A DNA stretch of 51,785 nt, from assembly GCA_012521335.1 (NCBI GenBank), contig JAAYMM010000070.1, positions 1-51,785 of the forward strand. Direction: 5' to 3'. The translations under genes and the position numbers were made by a program. Shown here one piece after another: positions 33,234-41,696 of the stretch (positions are counted from its first letter, which is position 1; the number at the start of each line of letters is the position of its first letter). A model generated the notes under the pieces. It had not been told where the DNA came from. It did not search any database and saw nothing but the letters and a program-made list of their open reading frames with translations. The stretch comes from Bacillota bacterium (lineage in GTDB: Bacteria > Bacillota > Limnochordia > Darwinibacteriales > Darwinibacteriaceae).

Positions 33234-34490
33234 ATGAAAAAGAGAGAGATAGCACTGAGAAGAGCTCAGCAGCTCAAGGACGCGATCCAAGACTATTTGG
33301 CAGTGAAGGATTCCATTCCCCGCGGCATGGCCCCTGCACAGCGGAAGCAATACGCACAGCAGAAGGCCAAGATCCTAGAACTGCTAGGCGGAACGGAACA
33401 GGATTGGAATGACTATAAATGGCAGCTGAAAAACAGGATTTCTGATGTGGAAACGCTGCGCCAAATTATCAACCTAGAGGATGGGGAAATCGAGGCCATC
33501 CGAGAGGTGGAAAAGCAATTCCGCTGGGCGGTTTCCCCTTATTACCTGGCGCTTATCGATCCCGATGATCGCTATGACCCCGTCAAGCTGCAGGCCATAC
33601 CCACCGGGGCAGAGCTGGCCGGAGGAGGACAGCCCGACCCCATGGGGGAGGAATACACTAATCCCGCGGGGAGTATCACTAGGCGCTATCCCGACCGGGT
33701 GATCATCAATGTGACCAATCAGTGCGCCATGTACTGCCGCCACTGCCAGAGGCGCAGAAACATCGGCAGCAAGGATTTCCACACGACCCGGAAGAAGCTG
33801 GAGGAGTCCATCGCCTATATCCGGGCCAATCCCGAAATCAGAGACGTGTTGATCACCGGCGGCGATGCCTTAATGCTGTCTGATGCCACCCTAGATTGGC
33901 TCTTGGGAGAGCTTCACGCCATCCCCACCGTTGATTATGTGCGCATAGGCACCAGGGTACTGGTGACCATGCCCCAGCGCATTACAGATGAGCTAGTAGA
34001 GGTTCTCAAGAAGTATCCGCCGCTGTTCATCAACACCCAGTTCAATCATGCCAAAGAGATCACGCCTGAAGCAAAAGCGGCCTGCGATAAGCTGGTCAAC
34101 GCCGGCATACCCTTGGGCAACCAGGCGGTTTTGCTCAACGGGGTGAACAACGATAGGTATGTAATGCGCCTGCTGAACCAGGAGCTGTTGAAGCTGAGGG
34201 TGCGCCCGTACTACATCTTCCATGCCAAAGATGTGGTGGGCACCAAGCACTTCAACACGTCCATCGATGATGGAATTGAGATCATGGAATATCTTCGGGG
34301 CTACACGTCGGGCATGGCGATTCCCACCTATATCCTCAACGCGCCCAAGGGCCACGGCAAAACCCCCATCGGGCCGCAGTACCTTGTGTCCCGGGGCAAG
34401 CGTTCCATCAAGTTGAGGACTTGGGAAGGCAAGGTTTTCGATTACCCCAATGAGCCAACGGTGGATCTAAAGGACATTTTAGAGGGATAG
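33234..34490 (+). CDS. eam: Glutamate 2,3-aminomutase (radical SAM, PLP)
   Basis: The protein (418 residues) belongs to the KamA family. The radical SAM cluster motif is 'CAMYCRHC', and the PLP region is 'GHGKTP'. Lysine 2,3-aminomutase binds the side-chain amine of lysine through two Asp residues (293 and 330 in the clostridial enzyme). Here the aligned residues are Lys332 in 'HAKDVVG' and Asn369 in 'LNAPKG', the pair reported for Clostridioides glutamate 2,3-aminomutase, at the same numbers as I recall them. The product would be beta-glutamate, an osmolyte. The track's start at 33171 lies in the leader terminator; ATG 33234 follows AAAGGAG. Confidence 0.85.
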   Translation: MKKREIALRRAQQLKDAIQDYLAVKDSIPRGMAPAQRKQYAQQKAKILELLGGTEQDWNDYKWQLKNRISDVETLRQIINLEDGEIEAIREVEKQFRWAVSPYYLALIDPDDRYDPVKLQAIPTGAELAGGGQPDPMGEEYTNPAGSITRRYPDRVIINVTNQCAMYCRHCQRRRNIGSKDFHTTRKKLEESIAYIRANPEIRDVLITGGDALMLSDATLDWLLGELHAIPTVDYVRIGTRVLVTMPQRITDELVEVLKKYPPLFINTQFNHAKEITPEAKAACDKLVNAGIPLGNQAVLLNGVNNDRYVMRLLNQELLKLRVRPYYIFHAKDVVGTKHFNTSIDDGIEIMEYLRGYTSGMAIPTYILNAPKGHGKTPIGPQYLVSRGKRSIKLRTWEGKVFDYPNEPTVDLKDILEG

Positions 34491-34494
34491 CGAA

Positions 34495-34527
34495 GTAAGC
34501 CCGGGGATACCCGGGCTTACGTCTTTC
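34495..34527 (+). terminator. Intrinsic terminator of the aminomutase gene
   Basis: GTAAGCCCGGG pairs perfectly with CCCGGGCTTAC around a four-base loop. The tail GTCTTTC is only moderately T-rich. Confidence 0.7.
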
Positions 34528-34543
34528 AGGAAGGGGGGAGAAG

Positions 34544-35443
34544 ATGGGTAACGGTGCCAGTTATCTGGAGCTAACCGAGGCAGAGTGGCAGGAGAAGATC
34601 AAGCGAGCCCAAGCACATCTCAAAGAATGCAGGCTCTGCCCGCGGGAGTGCGCGGTGGACCGCACCACGGCCAAAGGAGTATGCCGGGCGGGAGCCCAGG
34701 CGGTTGTTGCCAGTTTTGGCCCCCACTTCGGTGAGGAAAGCGTACTGGTGGGGAGCTGGGGCTCAGGAACCATCTTTTTCGCCCACTGCAACCTGCGCTG
34801 CGTGTTCTGCCAAAATTATCAGCTGAGCTTGCTCGGCCAGGGCTCACCGGTGCACAGCGAGCAGTTGGCCACCATTATGCTCATTATTCAGGACCGCTAT
34901 CGCTGTCCCAACATCAACCTCGTTACGCCCATCCATTTCATACCCCAGATCCTGGAGGCCCTGTGGATTGCCGCCCAGCGCGGGCTGCACATCCCTCTGG
35001 TGTATAACTGCGGGGGTTATGAGCGTGTGGAAGTGCTGCGGATTCTGGAGGGGGTCGTGGATATCTATATGCCCGATCTCAAGTATGCATCTGCTGAGCA
35101 GGCTCACCGCTACTCCCAAGCAGCCGACTATTTCCAGCAGGCGCGCCTGGCGCTCAAGGAGATGGACCGCCAGGTGGGCGGTCTCAAGCTGAACCGGGCC
35201 GGGGTGGCCCAGCGGGGCCTGTTGATCCGCCATCTGCTGCTGCCAGGCGGCCTTGAGGACACCAAGCAGGTATTGGAGTTCATCGGGAGCGAGCTCTCCC
35301 CCGACTGCCTAGTCAACCTCATGGATCAGTATTACCCCTGCTACCAGGCCTCGGACTATCCAGAGCTGAGCAGAAGGGTGAGCAGGGAAGAGTTTCGGGC
35401 AGCCGCTGACTACGCGCAACAGTTAGGCCTGAGGTTGGCCTGA
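34544..35443 (+). CDS. PflX-like radical SAM protein
   Basis: This 299-residue protein matches the PflX group of radical SAM proteins related to pyruvate formate-lyase activating enzymes. A Cys-rich N-terminus ('CRLCPRECAVDR', 'GVCRAG') is followed by the SAM cluster motif 'CNLRCVFCQN'. 'YNCGGYE' and 'YMPDLKYA' are typical of the group. No glycyl-radical enzyme gene is nearby, so the target is unknown. ATG 34544 follows AAGGGGGG. A hairpin separates it from the aminomutase gene, so the two radical SAM genes are probably not one operon, although some read-through is possible. Confidence 0.85.
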   Translation: MGNGASYLELTEAEWQEKIKRAQAHLKECRLCPRECAVDRTTAKGVCRAGAQAVVASFGPHFGEESVLVGSWGSGTIFFAHCNLRCVFCQNYQLSLLGQGSPVHSEQLATIMLIIQDRYRCPNINLVTPIHFIPQILEALWIAAQRGLHIPLVYNCGGYERVEVLRILEGVVDIYMPDLKYASAEQAHRYSQAADYFQQARLALKEMDRQVGGLKLNRAGVAQRGLLIRHLLLPGGLEDTKQVLEFIGSELSPDCLVNLMDQYYPCYQASDYPELSRRVSREEFRAAADYAQQLGLRLA

Positions 35444-35446
35444 TCA

Positions 35447-35476
35447 AGAGGAGCTGGAGTTTCCTCCAGCTCCTCT
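35447..35476. terminator. Perfect 13-bp hairpin shared by convergent genes
   Basis: AGAGGAGCTGGAG pairs without mismatch with CTCCAGCTCCTCT around a TTTC tetraloop, between the PflX-like gene and the convergent DUF1015 gene. The T-rich tails on both strands are weak. Confidence 0.7.
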
Positions 35477-35479
35477 GCT

Positions 35480-36715
35480 TTAGTACAGCTTGTGGATAAA
35501 CAAGCCGCTGAGCAATTTGGGTTCGAACCAAGTCGACTTCGGCGGCATCACCTGGTTGCTGTCGGCCACCTCCAGGACTTCCTGGATGGACGTGGGGTAC
35601 ATGGAAAAAGCAACCTGCATATCTTCCTGCACTCGGCGCTCCAGTTCTTGGAGGCCGCGGATCCCGCCTACAAATTCGATGCGCTCATCGCGCCTGGGGT
35701 CTTCGATCTTGAGGATGGGAGCCAGAAGGTGGTCTTGCAGAACTGCCACATCCAGGCTCTTAACCGGGTCACCTGCGGGCACAATCCCTGCCCGGGGCGT
35801 CAGTTTGTACCACTGACCGGCGAGATACATACCGAAGGTTCCTTTTTCCTCCGGGGCATAGGGGGAGGAGGGAGCCTTTTCCACTACAAAGCGTTCGCCA
35901 ATCCGGGCCAAGAAGTCTTCTTGAGTTAATCCCGCCAGATCTTTGACCAGGCGGTTGTAGGGCCAGATTCTCAGGTCAGAAGCGGGGAAGATCACAGACA
36001 AGAAGTAGTTAAACTCAGCTTGGGGATCAGGGTTCTGCTGGCGCAGTTCCATACCCACTCGCACCGCAGCCGCGGAGCGGTGATGCCCGTCCGCGATGTA
36101 CAGGTGGGGGACGCCGGCAAAGAGGAACACGAGCTTCTGAATCGTCTCTGGGCAGTCTACGATCCAGCAGACATGATCCACATTATAGGCGCTGAACTGG
36201 TAGACTGGCTCGTGGGTTTCCACCCAGTCGTGGATGATCCTGCTGATCTCCTCCTGATCTCGGTAGGTCTGGAAGATGGGTCCTGTTTGGGCCTCTAGGG
36301 CTTTGATGTGGTCGATGCGGTCCTGCTCCTTATCGTGCCTGGTGAACTCATGTTTCTTGATGATGTCGCGGTTGTAATCATCAATCGATGTACAGGCCAC
36401 GAGCCCTGTCTGGGCCCTCCCATCCATGATCTGGCGGTAAATGTAGAAGCAGTCCTGGTCGTCTTGGATGAACTGCCCTTTGGCCAGCATTTCTTGGAAA
36501 ATCTCCCGTGCCTTGGCGTAGACTCTCGCATCATGTGGATCGGGGATCTCTGGGAAGTTGATCTCTGCTCGATCGATGCGCAGGAAGGAAAGCTCGTTTC
36601 CTTCCACCATGTCCTTCGCTTCCCTTGAGTTCATCACATCGTAGGGCAGAGCTGCGATCTGGGCTGCCAGCTTGCCGTTGGGCCGCACGGCCCGAAAGGG
36701 TTTGACAACAGCCAT
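35480..36715 (-). CDS. DUF1015-family protein of the serine operon
   Basis: The 411-residue protein is a full-length DUF1015 member: 'VVKPFRAVRPNGKLAAQIAALP' (its start), 'ALPYDVMNSREA', 'FTRHDKEQDRIDHIKAL', and 'LYIADGHHRSAAAVR'. The last has the His-rich motif common to the family. No reaction is established to my knowledge, but the gene is often next to serA and serC in clostridia, as here (20 bases after serA). A role in serine metabolism or in handling a reactive side product is possible. ATG 36715 follows AAAGGAGG. Confidence 0.85.
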   Translation of the reverse strand: MAVVKPFRAVRPNGKLAAQIAALPYDVMNSREAKDMVEGNELSFLRIDRAEINFPEIPDPHDARVYAKAREIFQEMLAKGQFIQDDQDCFYIYRQIMDGRAQTGLVACTSIDDYNRDIIKKHEFTRHDKEQDRIDHIKALEAQTGPIFQTYRDQEEISRIIHDWVETHEPVYQFSAYNVDHVCWIVDCPETIQKLVFLFAGVPHLYIADGHHRSAAAVRVGMELRQQNPDPQAEFNYFLSVIFPASDLRIWPYNRLVKDLAGLTQEDFLARIGERFVVEKAPSSPYAPEEKGTFGMYLAGQWYKLTPRAGIVPAGDPVKSLDVAVLQDHLLAPILKIEDPRRDERIEFVGGIRGLQELERRVQEDMQVAFSMYPTSIQEVLEVADSNQVMPPKSTWFEPKLLSGLFIHKLY

Positions 36716-36735
36716 GGTTCAGCCTCCTTTAGTGC

Positions 36736-37665
36736 TTAGTTCACCCGGTTCTTCACGGGCCTGCCCAGCGCGCAGTTGAGGACTTCTTCCGCCACAACCT
36801 GCGCTACCTTGAGCTGTGCCTCTTTTGTGGAGGCGGCAATGTGGGGAGTGGCCGTTACCTGCTCCATCTGCATGAGCTCGTAGTTGGCCGGCGGCTCCTG
36901 CACAAAGACATCCAGGGCTGCTGCGGCCACATGACCGCTGTCCAGGAAGCGCTTGAGAGCCTCCTCGTCCACAATTCCGCCTCGGGCGGCGTTGATAATC
37001 ATCACTCCTGGCTTGGTCTTCTTGAGGTTCTCTTCGCCCAGCATCCCCTTGGTTTCTGCCGTGGCGGGGGTGTGCACCGTGATGATATCTGCCTTGGCCA
37101 GGATCTCTTCCAGGGTACTGGCTTGAGCTCCCGCTGCGGCCGCCTTTTCAGGTGTGATCGAGCGGCTGTAGGCCAGAACGTTCATCTCAAAAGCTTTGGC
37201 CCGTCTGGCCACTTCTTGGCCGATGCGGCCGAAACCGATCACACCGAGGGTTTTGCCGTATAACTCACTGCCCATGAACGCGGAGCGGTTCCACTCGCCC
37301 CGCCTGATAGAGGCGTTGGCCAGGCAGAGCTTGCGGACCATGGCCAGCATCAGCGCGAAGGTGTGCTCCGCGGTTGCAATGGTGTTGCCATCGGGGGCAT
37401 TGACCACCACAATGCCGCGCTCCGTGGCCGCGGGCACATCGATGTTGTCCACCCCTACTCCGGCGCGGCCGATGATCTTCAGCTGGGGCATTTTGCTCAT
37501 TACTTCAGCAGTTACTTTGGTAGCACTGCGTACCAGGAGAGCATGGTAGGAGTCCAGATCATCAACTTCGCTCACGTTCTTTTCCACCACAGTGATCTGA
37601 TCGCTCTCCAAAAGGGGCGCCAGTCCTTCTTTAGCGATTTTGTCCGAGACGAGCACACGGAACAT
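36736..37665 (-). CDS. serA: D-3-phosphoglycerate dehydrogenase, short form
   Basis: The protein (309 residues) oxidises 3-phosphoglycerate, the first step of serine synthesis. It has the NAD fold 'GFGRIGQEVARRAKAF', catalytic Arg in 'NAARGGIVDEEAL', Glu in 'VFVQEPP' and His in 'TPHIAAST'. The C-terminal ACT domain of the long form is absent, so serine feedback through ACT is unlikely. Two ATGs are near the ribosome site AAAGGAG: 37671 is too close, so 37665 is chosen. Transcription is divergent from serC and continues into DUF1015. Confidence 0.92.
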   Translation of the reverse strand: MFRVLVSDKIAKEGLAPLLESDQITVVEKNVSEVDDLDSYHALLVRSATKVTAEVMSKMPQLKIIGRAGVGVDNIDVPAATERGIVVVNAPDGNTIATAEHTFALMLAMVRKLCLANASIRRGEWNRSAFMGSELYGKTLGVIGFGRIGQEVARRAKAFEMNVLAYSRSITPEKAAAAGAQASTLEEILAKADIITVHTPATAETKGMLGEENLKKTKPGVMIINAARGGIVDEEALKRFLDSGHVAAAALDVFVQEPPANYELMQMEQVTATPHIAASTKEAQLKVAQVVAEEVLNCALGRPVKNRVN

Positions 37666-37706
37666 GGGCATTCTCCTTTACAGCAAGATTTTCCTAAGGT
37701 TTTACT

Positions 37707-37715
37707 ATTATATCA
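37707..37715 (-). promoter_or_regulatory. Extended -10 promoter of serA
   Basis: On the minus strand TGATATAAT is an extended -10 element with a perfect TATAAT, about 40 bases before the serA start. The -35 position is poor, which fits an extended -10 promoter. Confidence 0.6.
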
Positions 37716-37788
37716 CATGTTGTTCAAAAACTGGAAGGGGCAGCGCGGTCCGGATGTAAACATAGTGTAAAGGCCGGCGGGTGATTAG

Positions 37789-37816
37789 TTGTCATTTTAT
37801 GAAATTATGGTAGTAT
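37789..37816 (+). promoter_or_regulatory. Promoter of serC
   Basis: TTGTCA (37789-37794) and TAGTAT (37811-37816) are 16 bases apart, 32 bases before the serC start. Confidence 0.6.
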
Positions 37817-37848
37817 GAAAGTAAACGTTGCAGGTTAGGAGGAGTGGC

Positions 37849-38931
37849 ATGAAAAGAGCTTACAACTTCAACGCTGGTCCGGCGGCATTGCCTTTCGAGG
37901 TGCTGCAGGAGGCCCAGGCGGAGCTGCTAGATTTCAGGGGTACCGGTATGTCCGTGATGGAGCTCAGTCACCGCAGCAAGGATTATGATGCGGTGCATGA
38001 AGAGGCCGGGCAGCTTCTGCGCAAGTTGATGGGTATTCCCGAAGACTACGAGGTCTTGTTCCTGCAGGGAGGAGCCAGCCTGCAGTTCGCAATGGTGCCC
38101 CTAAACCTTCTGAACGAAGGCCAGACAGCTAACTACATCCTCACCGGTTCCTGGTCCGAAAAAGCATTGGATGAAGCGGTCAAAGTGGGCAGCACTAAGA
38201 TCGGGGCCAGCACCAAAGAGGAAAAATACAGGCGCATTCCCGCCTTGAGCGAACTGGAGATCGACGGCGCTGAGGCCTATGTGCACATTACCTCCAACAA
38301 CACCATTTACGGCACCCAGTGGAAGGAGTTCCCTGATACTAAAGGGGTGCCCCTGGTTGCCGACATGTCCAGCGATATTCTCTCTCGGCCCGTTGAGGTG
38401 CGCCAGTTCGGTCTGATCTACGCCGGCGCCCAGAAGAACCTGGGGCCCTCAGGTGTGACCGTGGTGATCATCCGCAAAGATCTGCTCAGCAGGTCTAAAG
38501 GGGAGCTGCCCACCATGCTCAACTATAACACCCATGCCAAGAGCAGATCCCTGTACAACACTCCGCCCACCTTTGGCATCTACCTGTTGGGGAAAGTGCT
38601 GCGCTGGGTAGAAAGCCAAGGCGGTGTGGCCGCCATGGCGGAGCACAACGAGCTCAAAGCCAAGATCCTCTACGACGCCATAGACCAGAGCAATGGTTTC
38701 TACCGCGGGCATGCAGAACCGGCCAGCCGCTCGACCATGAACGTCACCTTCAATCTGGCCACAGAAGAGCTGGAGAAGGAGTTCCTGGCGGAAGCTAAGG
38801 AGGCTGGCTTTGTGGGTCTGGCGGGCCACCGCTCCATCGGCGGCTGCCGCGCTTCCATCTACAACGCGGTGCCCAGGGAAGCTTGTGAGGCTCTGCGTGA
38901 CTTCATGCTCGCTTTCAAAGCCAAACACTAA
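37849..38931 (+). CDS. serC: Phosphoserine aminotransferase
   Basis: The protein (360 residues) transaminates 3-phosphohydroxypyruvate with glutamate to give phosphoserine. It starts with the family motif 'YNFNAGPAALP', has 'LFLQGGASLQFAMVP', the PLP lysine in 'YAGAQKNLGPSGV', and the C-terminal 'GHRSIGGCRASIYNA'. ATG 37849 with GGAGGAG upstream is the start, rather than the track's 37828. Together with divergent serA it covers the first two steps of serine synthesis; a phosphoserine phosphatase gene is not in the window. Confidence 0.95.
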   Translation: MKRAYNFNAGPAALPFEVLQEAQAELLDFRGTGMSVMELSHRSKDYDAVHEEAGQLLRKLMGIPEDYEVLFLQGGASLQFAMVPLNLLNEGQTANYILTGSWSEKALDEAVKVGSTKIGASTKEEKYRRIPALSELEIDGAEAYVHITSNNTIYGTQWKEFPDTKGVPLVADMSSDILSRPVEVRQFGLIYAGAQKNLGPSGVTVVIIRKDLLSRSKGELPTMLNYNTHAKSRSLYNTPPTFGIYLLGKVLRWVESQGGVAAMAEHNELKAKILYDAIDQSNGFYRGHAEPASRSTMNVTFNLATEELEKEFLAEAKEAGFVGLAGHRSIGGCRASIYNAVPREACEALRDFMLAFKAKH

Positions 38932-38952
38932 AGCGCTCAATCCAGAGAAAAT

Positions 38953-38984
38953 GGGCTGTCCCCCAGGGAGACGGCCCTTTTCTT
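38953..38984 (+). terminator. Intrinsic terminator of serC
   Basis: GGGCTGTC pairs with GACGGCCC (one T-G) around a nine-base loop, followed by TTTTCTT. Confidence 0.8.
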
Positions 38985-39016
38985 GGCCCTGTTTTCCTCT
39001 AAAACCAGGATTCTCC

Positions 39017-39045
39017 TTGAACCCCGCTTGTTATTTTGTTAAAAT
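39017..39045 (+). promoter_or_regulatory. Promoter of the GTPase-rocD operon
   Basis: TTGAAC (39017-39022) and TAAAAT (39040-39045) are 17 bases apart. An AT-rich leader of about 80 bases follows. Confidence 0.6.
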
Positions 39046-39133
39046 AAAACTACGATTCAGTGGTTTGGAGTAAAAATATTTATTTTTATGCAAACGCGGG
39101 TTGTAAATACTCAATTCCAAGAGGAGGTAGCAT

Positions 39134-40477
39134 ATGTCCAGGACAAAGGTAATCATTATGGGCGCTGCGGGACGGGATTTCCACAACTTCAACACCTACT
39201 ACAGGGATGATGAGCGTTATGAAGTGGTGGCCTTTACCGCCACGCAGATTCCCGATATCCACGGACGCCGCTACCCGGCGGAACTGGCCGGCCGGCTCTA
39301 TCCCGAGGGCATTCCCATCTATGATCAGAGTGAACTGGTGGACCTGATCAAACTGTACGATGTGGATGAATGCGTCCTGTCCTACAGCGACGTACCCTAT
39401 GAGTATGTGATGAACCTGAGTGCCATGGTCAACGCCGCCGGTGCAAACTTCGCTCTGCTGGGTCCCAAGCGCACCATGCTCCAGAGCAGCAAACCAGTGA
39501 TCGCCGTGTGCGCGACCCGCACCGGAACGGGCAAGAGCCAGACATCCCGCAAGGTGGCGGAGATTCTGCTCAGCCGCGGTATCCGGGTGGTGGCGGTGCG
39601 CCATCCCATGCCCTATGGCGATCTGGCTGCCCAAAAGGTGCAGCGCTTTTCCACCATCGATGACCTGGCTAAGCATAAATGCACCATTGAGGAAATGGAA
39701 GAATATGAACCCCATATCGTGCGGGGCAATGTGGTGTACGCCGGGGTTGATTACGAGGCTATCTTAAGGGAAGCGGAAAACGATCCCGAGGGCTGCGATG
39801 TAATCCTCTGGGATGGCGGCAACAACGACTTCCCCTTCTACAAACCCGATCTGCATATCACGGTAGCGGATCCACACCGGCCGGGGCATGAGCTTACTTA
39901 CTATCCCGGCGAAGTGAACCTGCGCATGGCTGATGTGGTGGTGATCAACAAGATCGACAGCGCGCACCCGGAGAATATCGAAACGGTGCGGCGCAACATC
40001 CGCAAAGTGAACCCCACAGCCTTGATCGTTGATGCCGCTTCGCCCATCAGGGTGGAGAAACCAGAACTGATCCAGGGCAAACGGGTGCTCATCGTGGAAG
40101 ATGGGCCCACCCTGACCCACGGCGAGATGAAGCTGGGGGCTGGTACCATCGCCGCACAGAAATACGGAGCCGCGGAGATCGTGGATCCCAGGAGCGCTGT
40201 GGTGGGTAAACTGGAGGAGACCTTTGCGGTTTATCCCCACATCGGGGCCCTGCTGCCGGCCATGGGTTACAGCGATGAGCAGAGGGCAGATCTGGAAGCC
40301 ACCATCGCCAACGTAGACTGTGATGCGGTGATCATCGGCACCCCCATTGATCTCAACCGCGTAGTGAAAATCAAACAGCCCAACACCAGAGTGTTCTACG
40401 ATCTGCAGGAGATTGGCAGCCCCAACCTGGAAGAAATTCTGGAAGATTTCATCCAGCGGCATAGGCTGAGTAAGTAA
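39134..40477 (+). CDS. Cyclic 2,3-diphosphoglycerate synthetase-like P-loop protein (COG2403 type)
   Basis: This 447-residue protein resembles archaeal cyclic 2,3-diphosphoglycerate synthetase and bacterial proteins annotated as predicted GTPases of the same group. The N-terminal Rossmann-like part starts 'VIIMGAAGRDFHNFN'. The P-loop is 'TRTGTGKSQTSRK' near residue 130, followed by 'VILWDGGNNDFPF' and 'VVVINKIDSA', the latter resembling a G4-type NKxD motif. Bacterial members have no proven reaction that I know of. Here the gene forms a tight pair with ornithine aminotransferase (seven-base gap), hinting at a role in arginine or ornithine metabolism. ATG 39134 follows GAGGAGG. Confidence 0.75.
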   Translation: MSRTKVIIMGAAGRDFHNFNTYYRDDERYEVVAFTATQIPDIHGRRYPAELAGRLYPEGIPIYDQSELVDLIKLYDVDECVLSYSDVPYEYVMNLSAMVNAAGANFALLGPKRTMLQSSKPVIAVCATRTGTGKSQTSRKVAEILLSRGIRVVAVRHPMPYGDLAAQKVQRFSTIDDLAKHKCTIEEMEEYEPHIVRGNVVYAGVDYEAILREAENDPEGCDVILWDGGNNDFPFYKPDLHITVADPHRPGHELTYYPGEVNLRMADVVVINKIDSAHPENIETVRRNIRKVNPTALIVDAASPIRVEKPELIQGKRVLIVEDGPTLTHGEMKLGAGTIAAQKYGAAEIVDPRSAVVGKLEETFAVYPHIGALLPAMGYSDEQRADLEATIANVDCDAVIIGTPIDLNRVVKIKQPNTRVFYDLQEIGSPNLEEILEDFIQRHRLSK

Positions 40478-40487
40478 GAAGGAGTTG

Positions 40488-41696
40488 GTGTTTTTGGCCA
40501 GGACGGAAGCGTTCATCCGCGAGGTGGAAGAGTACAGTGCACGCAACTACAACCCTCTGCCTGTGGTGATTGAGCGGGGGGAAGGGGTGTGGGTGTACGA
40601 TGTGGAGGGCCGCGAGTACCTGGATATGCTCTCCGCCTACTCCGCGCTGAACCAGGGGCACAGGCATCCCAAGATCATCCAGGCCCTGCTGGAGCAGGCC
40701 TCGAAGATAACTCTCACCTCCCGGGCTTTTCACAACGAGACTATGGGGCCGTTTTTGCACAAGCTCTGTGAGGTAACCGGGTACGAGAAGGCGCTGCCCA
40801 TGAACACAGGGGCAGAGGCGGTGGAGACTGCCCTTAAGGCGGCCCGCAAATGGGGGCTGCTCAAAAAGGGAGTCCCAGAGAACCAAGGGGAGATCATCGT
40901 CTGCGAGAACAACTTCCACGGGCGTACTGTGACCATCGTCAGCTTTTCCAGTGAGGAACAGTACCGCCATGGCTTCGGGCCTTTCACTCCTGGCTTTGTG
41001 CTCGTGCCCTTCGGCGACGCGGAAGCCCTGGAACAAGCGATAACGCCCAATACCGTAGCTGTCCTGGCCGAACCCATTCAAGGCGAAGGAGGAGTGTTAG
41101 TTCCTCCCCAGGGCTATTTAGCTCAGATGCGCGAGCTGACCCGCAAGCACAACGTGCTCATGATGCTGGATGAGATCCAGACCGGTCTGGGCAGAACGGG
41201 CAGGCTCTTTGCTTACGAGTACGAGGAGGCGAAACCAGATGTGCTCATCCTGGGCAAGGCCCTAGGCGGTGGAGTGTACCCCGTCTCGGCGGTGCTGGCC
41301 AGTGAGGAAGTAATGGGCGTGTTTGGGCCTGGTGACCACGGTTCCACCTTTGGCGGCAATCCCTTGGGTGCCGCCGTGGCCAAAGCGGCGCTGGAGGTGC
41401 TGCTGGAGGAAGATCTACCTGCTCGGGCGCAGGAGCTGGGGAGTTACTTCAGGGAACGCCTGCAGACCATGAACAGCCCCTACGTTCAGGAGATCAGGGG
41501 CAAGGGGCTGCTCATCGGCGTAGAGGTTAAGCGCGCTTACGGTTCAGCCCGGCCTTTCTGCGAGCGGCTGATGGCGGAAGGACTGCTCTGCAAAGAGACC
41601 CATGAACAGACCATCCGCTTCGCTCCTCCCCTAGTGATCACCCGGGAGGAGATCGACTGGGCCTTAGAGCGCATCCAGAAGGTGCTGGGGGCCTAG
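40488..41696 (+). CDS. rocD: Ornithine aminotransferase
   Basis: The protein (about 402 residues) is a class III aminotransferase closest in pattern to ornithine delta-aminotransferase, which makes glutamate-5-semialdehyde from ornithine. Diagnostic stretches are 'YNPLPVVIERGEGVWVYD', 'LDMLSAYSALNQGHRHPKI', 'PMNTGAEAVETALKAARKWG' and the PLP lysine in 'LGKALGGGVYPVS'. The start is uncertain: AAGGAG ends at 40484, so GTG 40488 is close and TTG 40494 is better spaced. The stop overlaps the convergent transporter gene by four bases. Confidence 0.9.
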   Translation: MFLARTEAFIREVEEYSARNYNPLPVVIERGEGVWVYDVEGREYLDMLSAYSALNQGHRHPKIIQALLEQASKITLTSRAFHNETMGPFLHKLCEVTGYEKALPMNTGAEAVETALKAARKWGLLKKGVPENQGEIIVCENNFHGRTVTIVSFSSEEQYRHGFGPFTPGFVLVPFGDAEALEQAITPNTVAVLAEPIQGEGGVLVPPQGYLAQMRELTRKHNVLMMLDEIQTGLGRTGRLFAYEYEEAKPDVLILGKALGGGVYPVSAVLASEEVMGVFGPGDHGSTFGGNPLGAAVAKAALEVLLEEDLPARAQELGSYFRERLQTMNSPYVQEIRGKGLLIGVEVKRAYGSARPFCERLMAEGLLCKETHEQTIRFAPPLVITREEIDWALERIQKVLGA

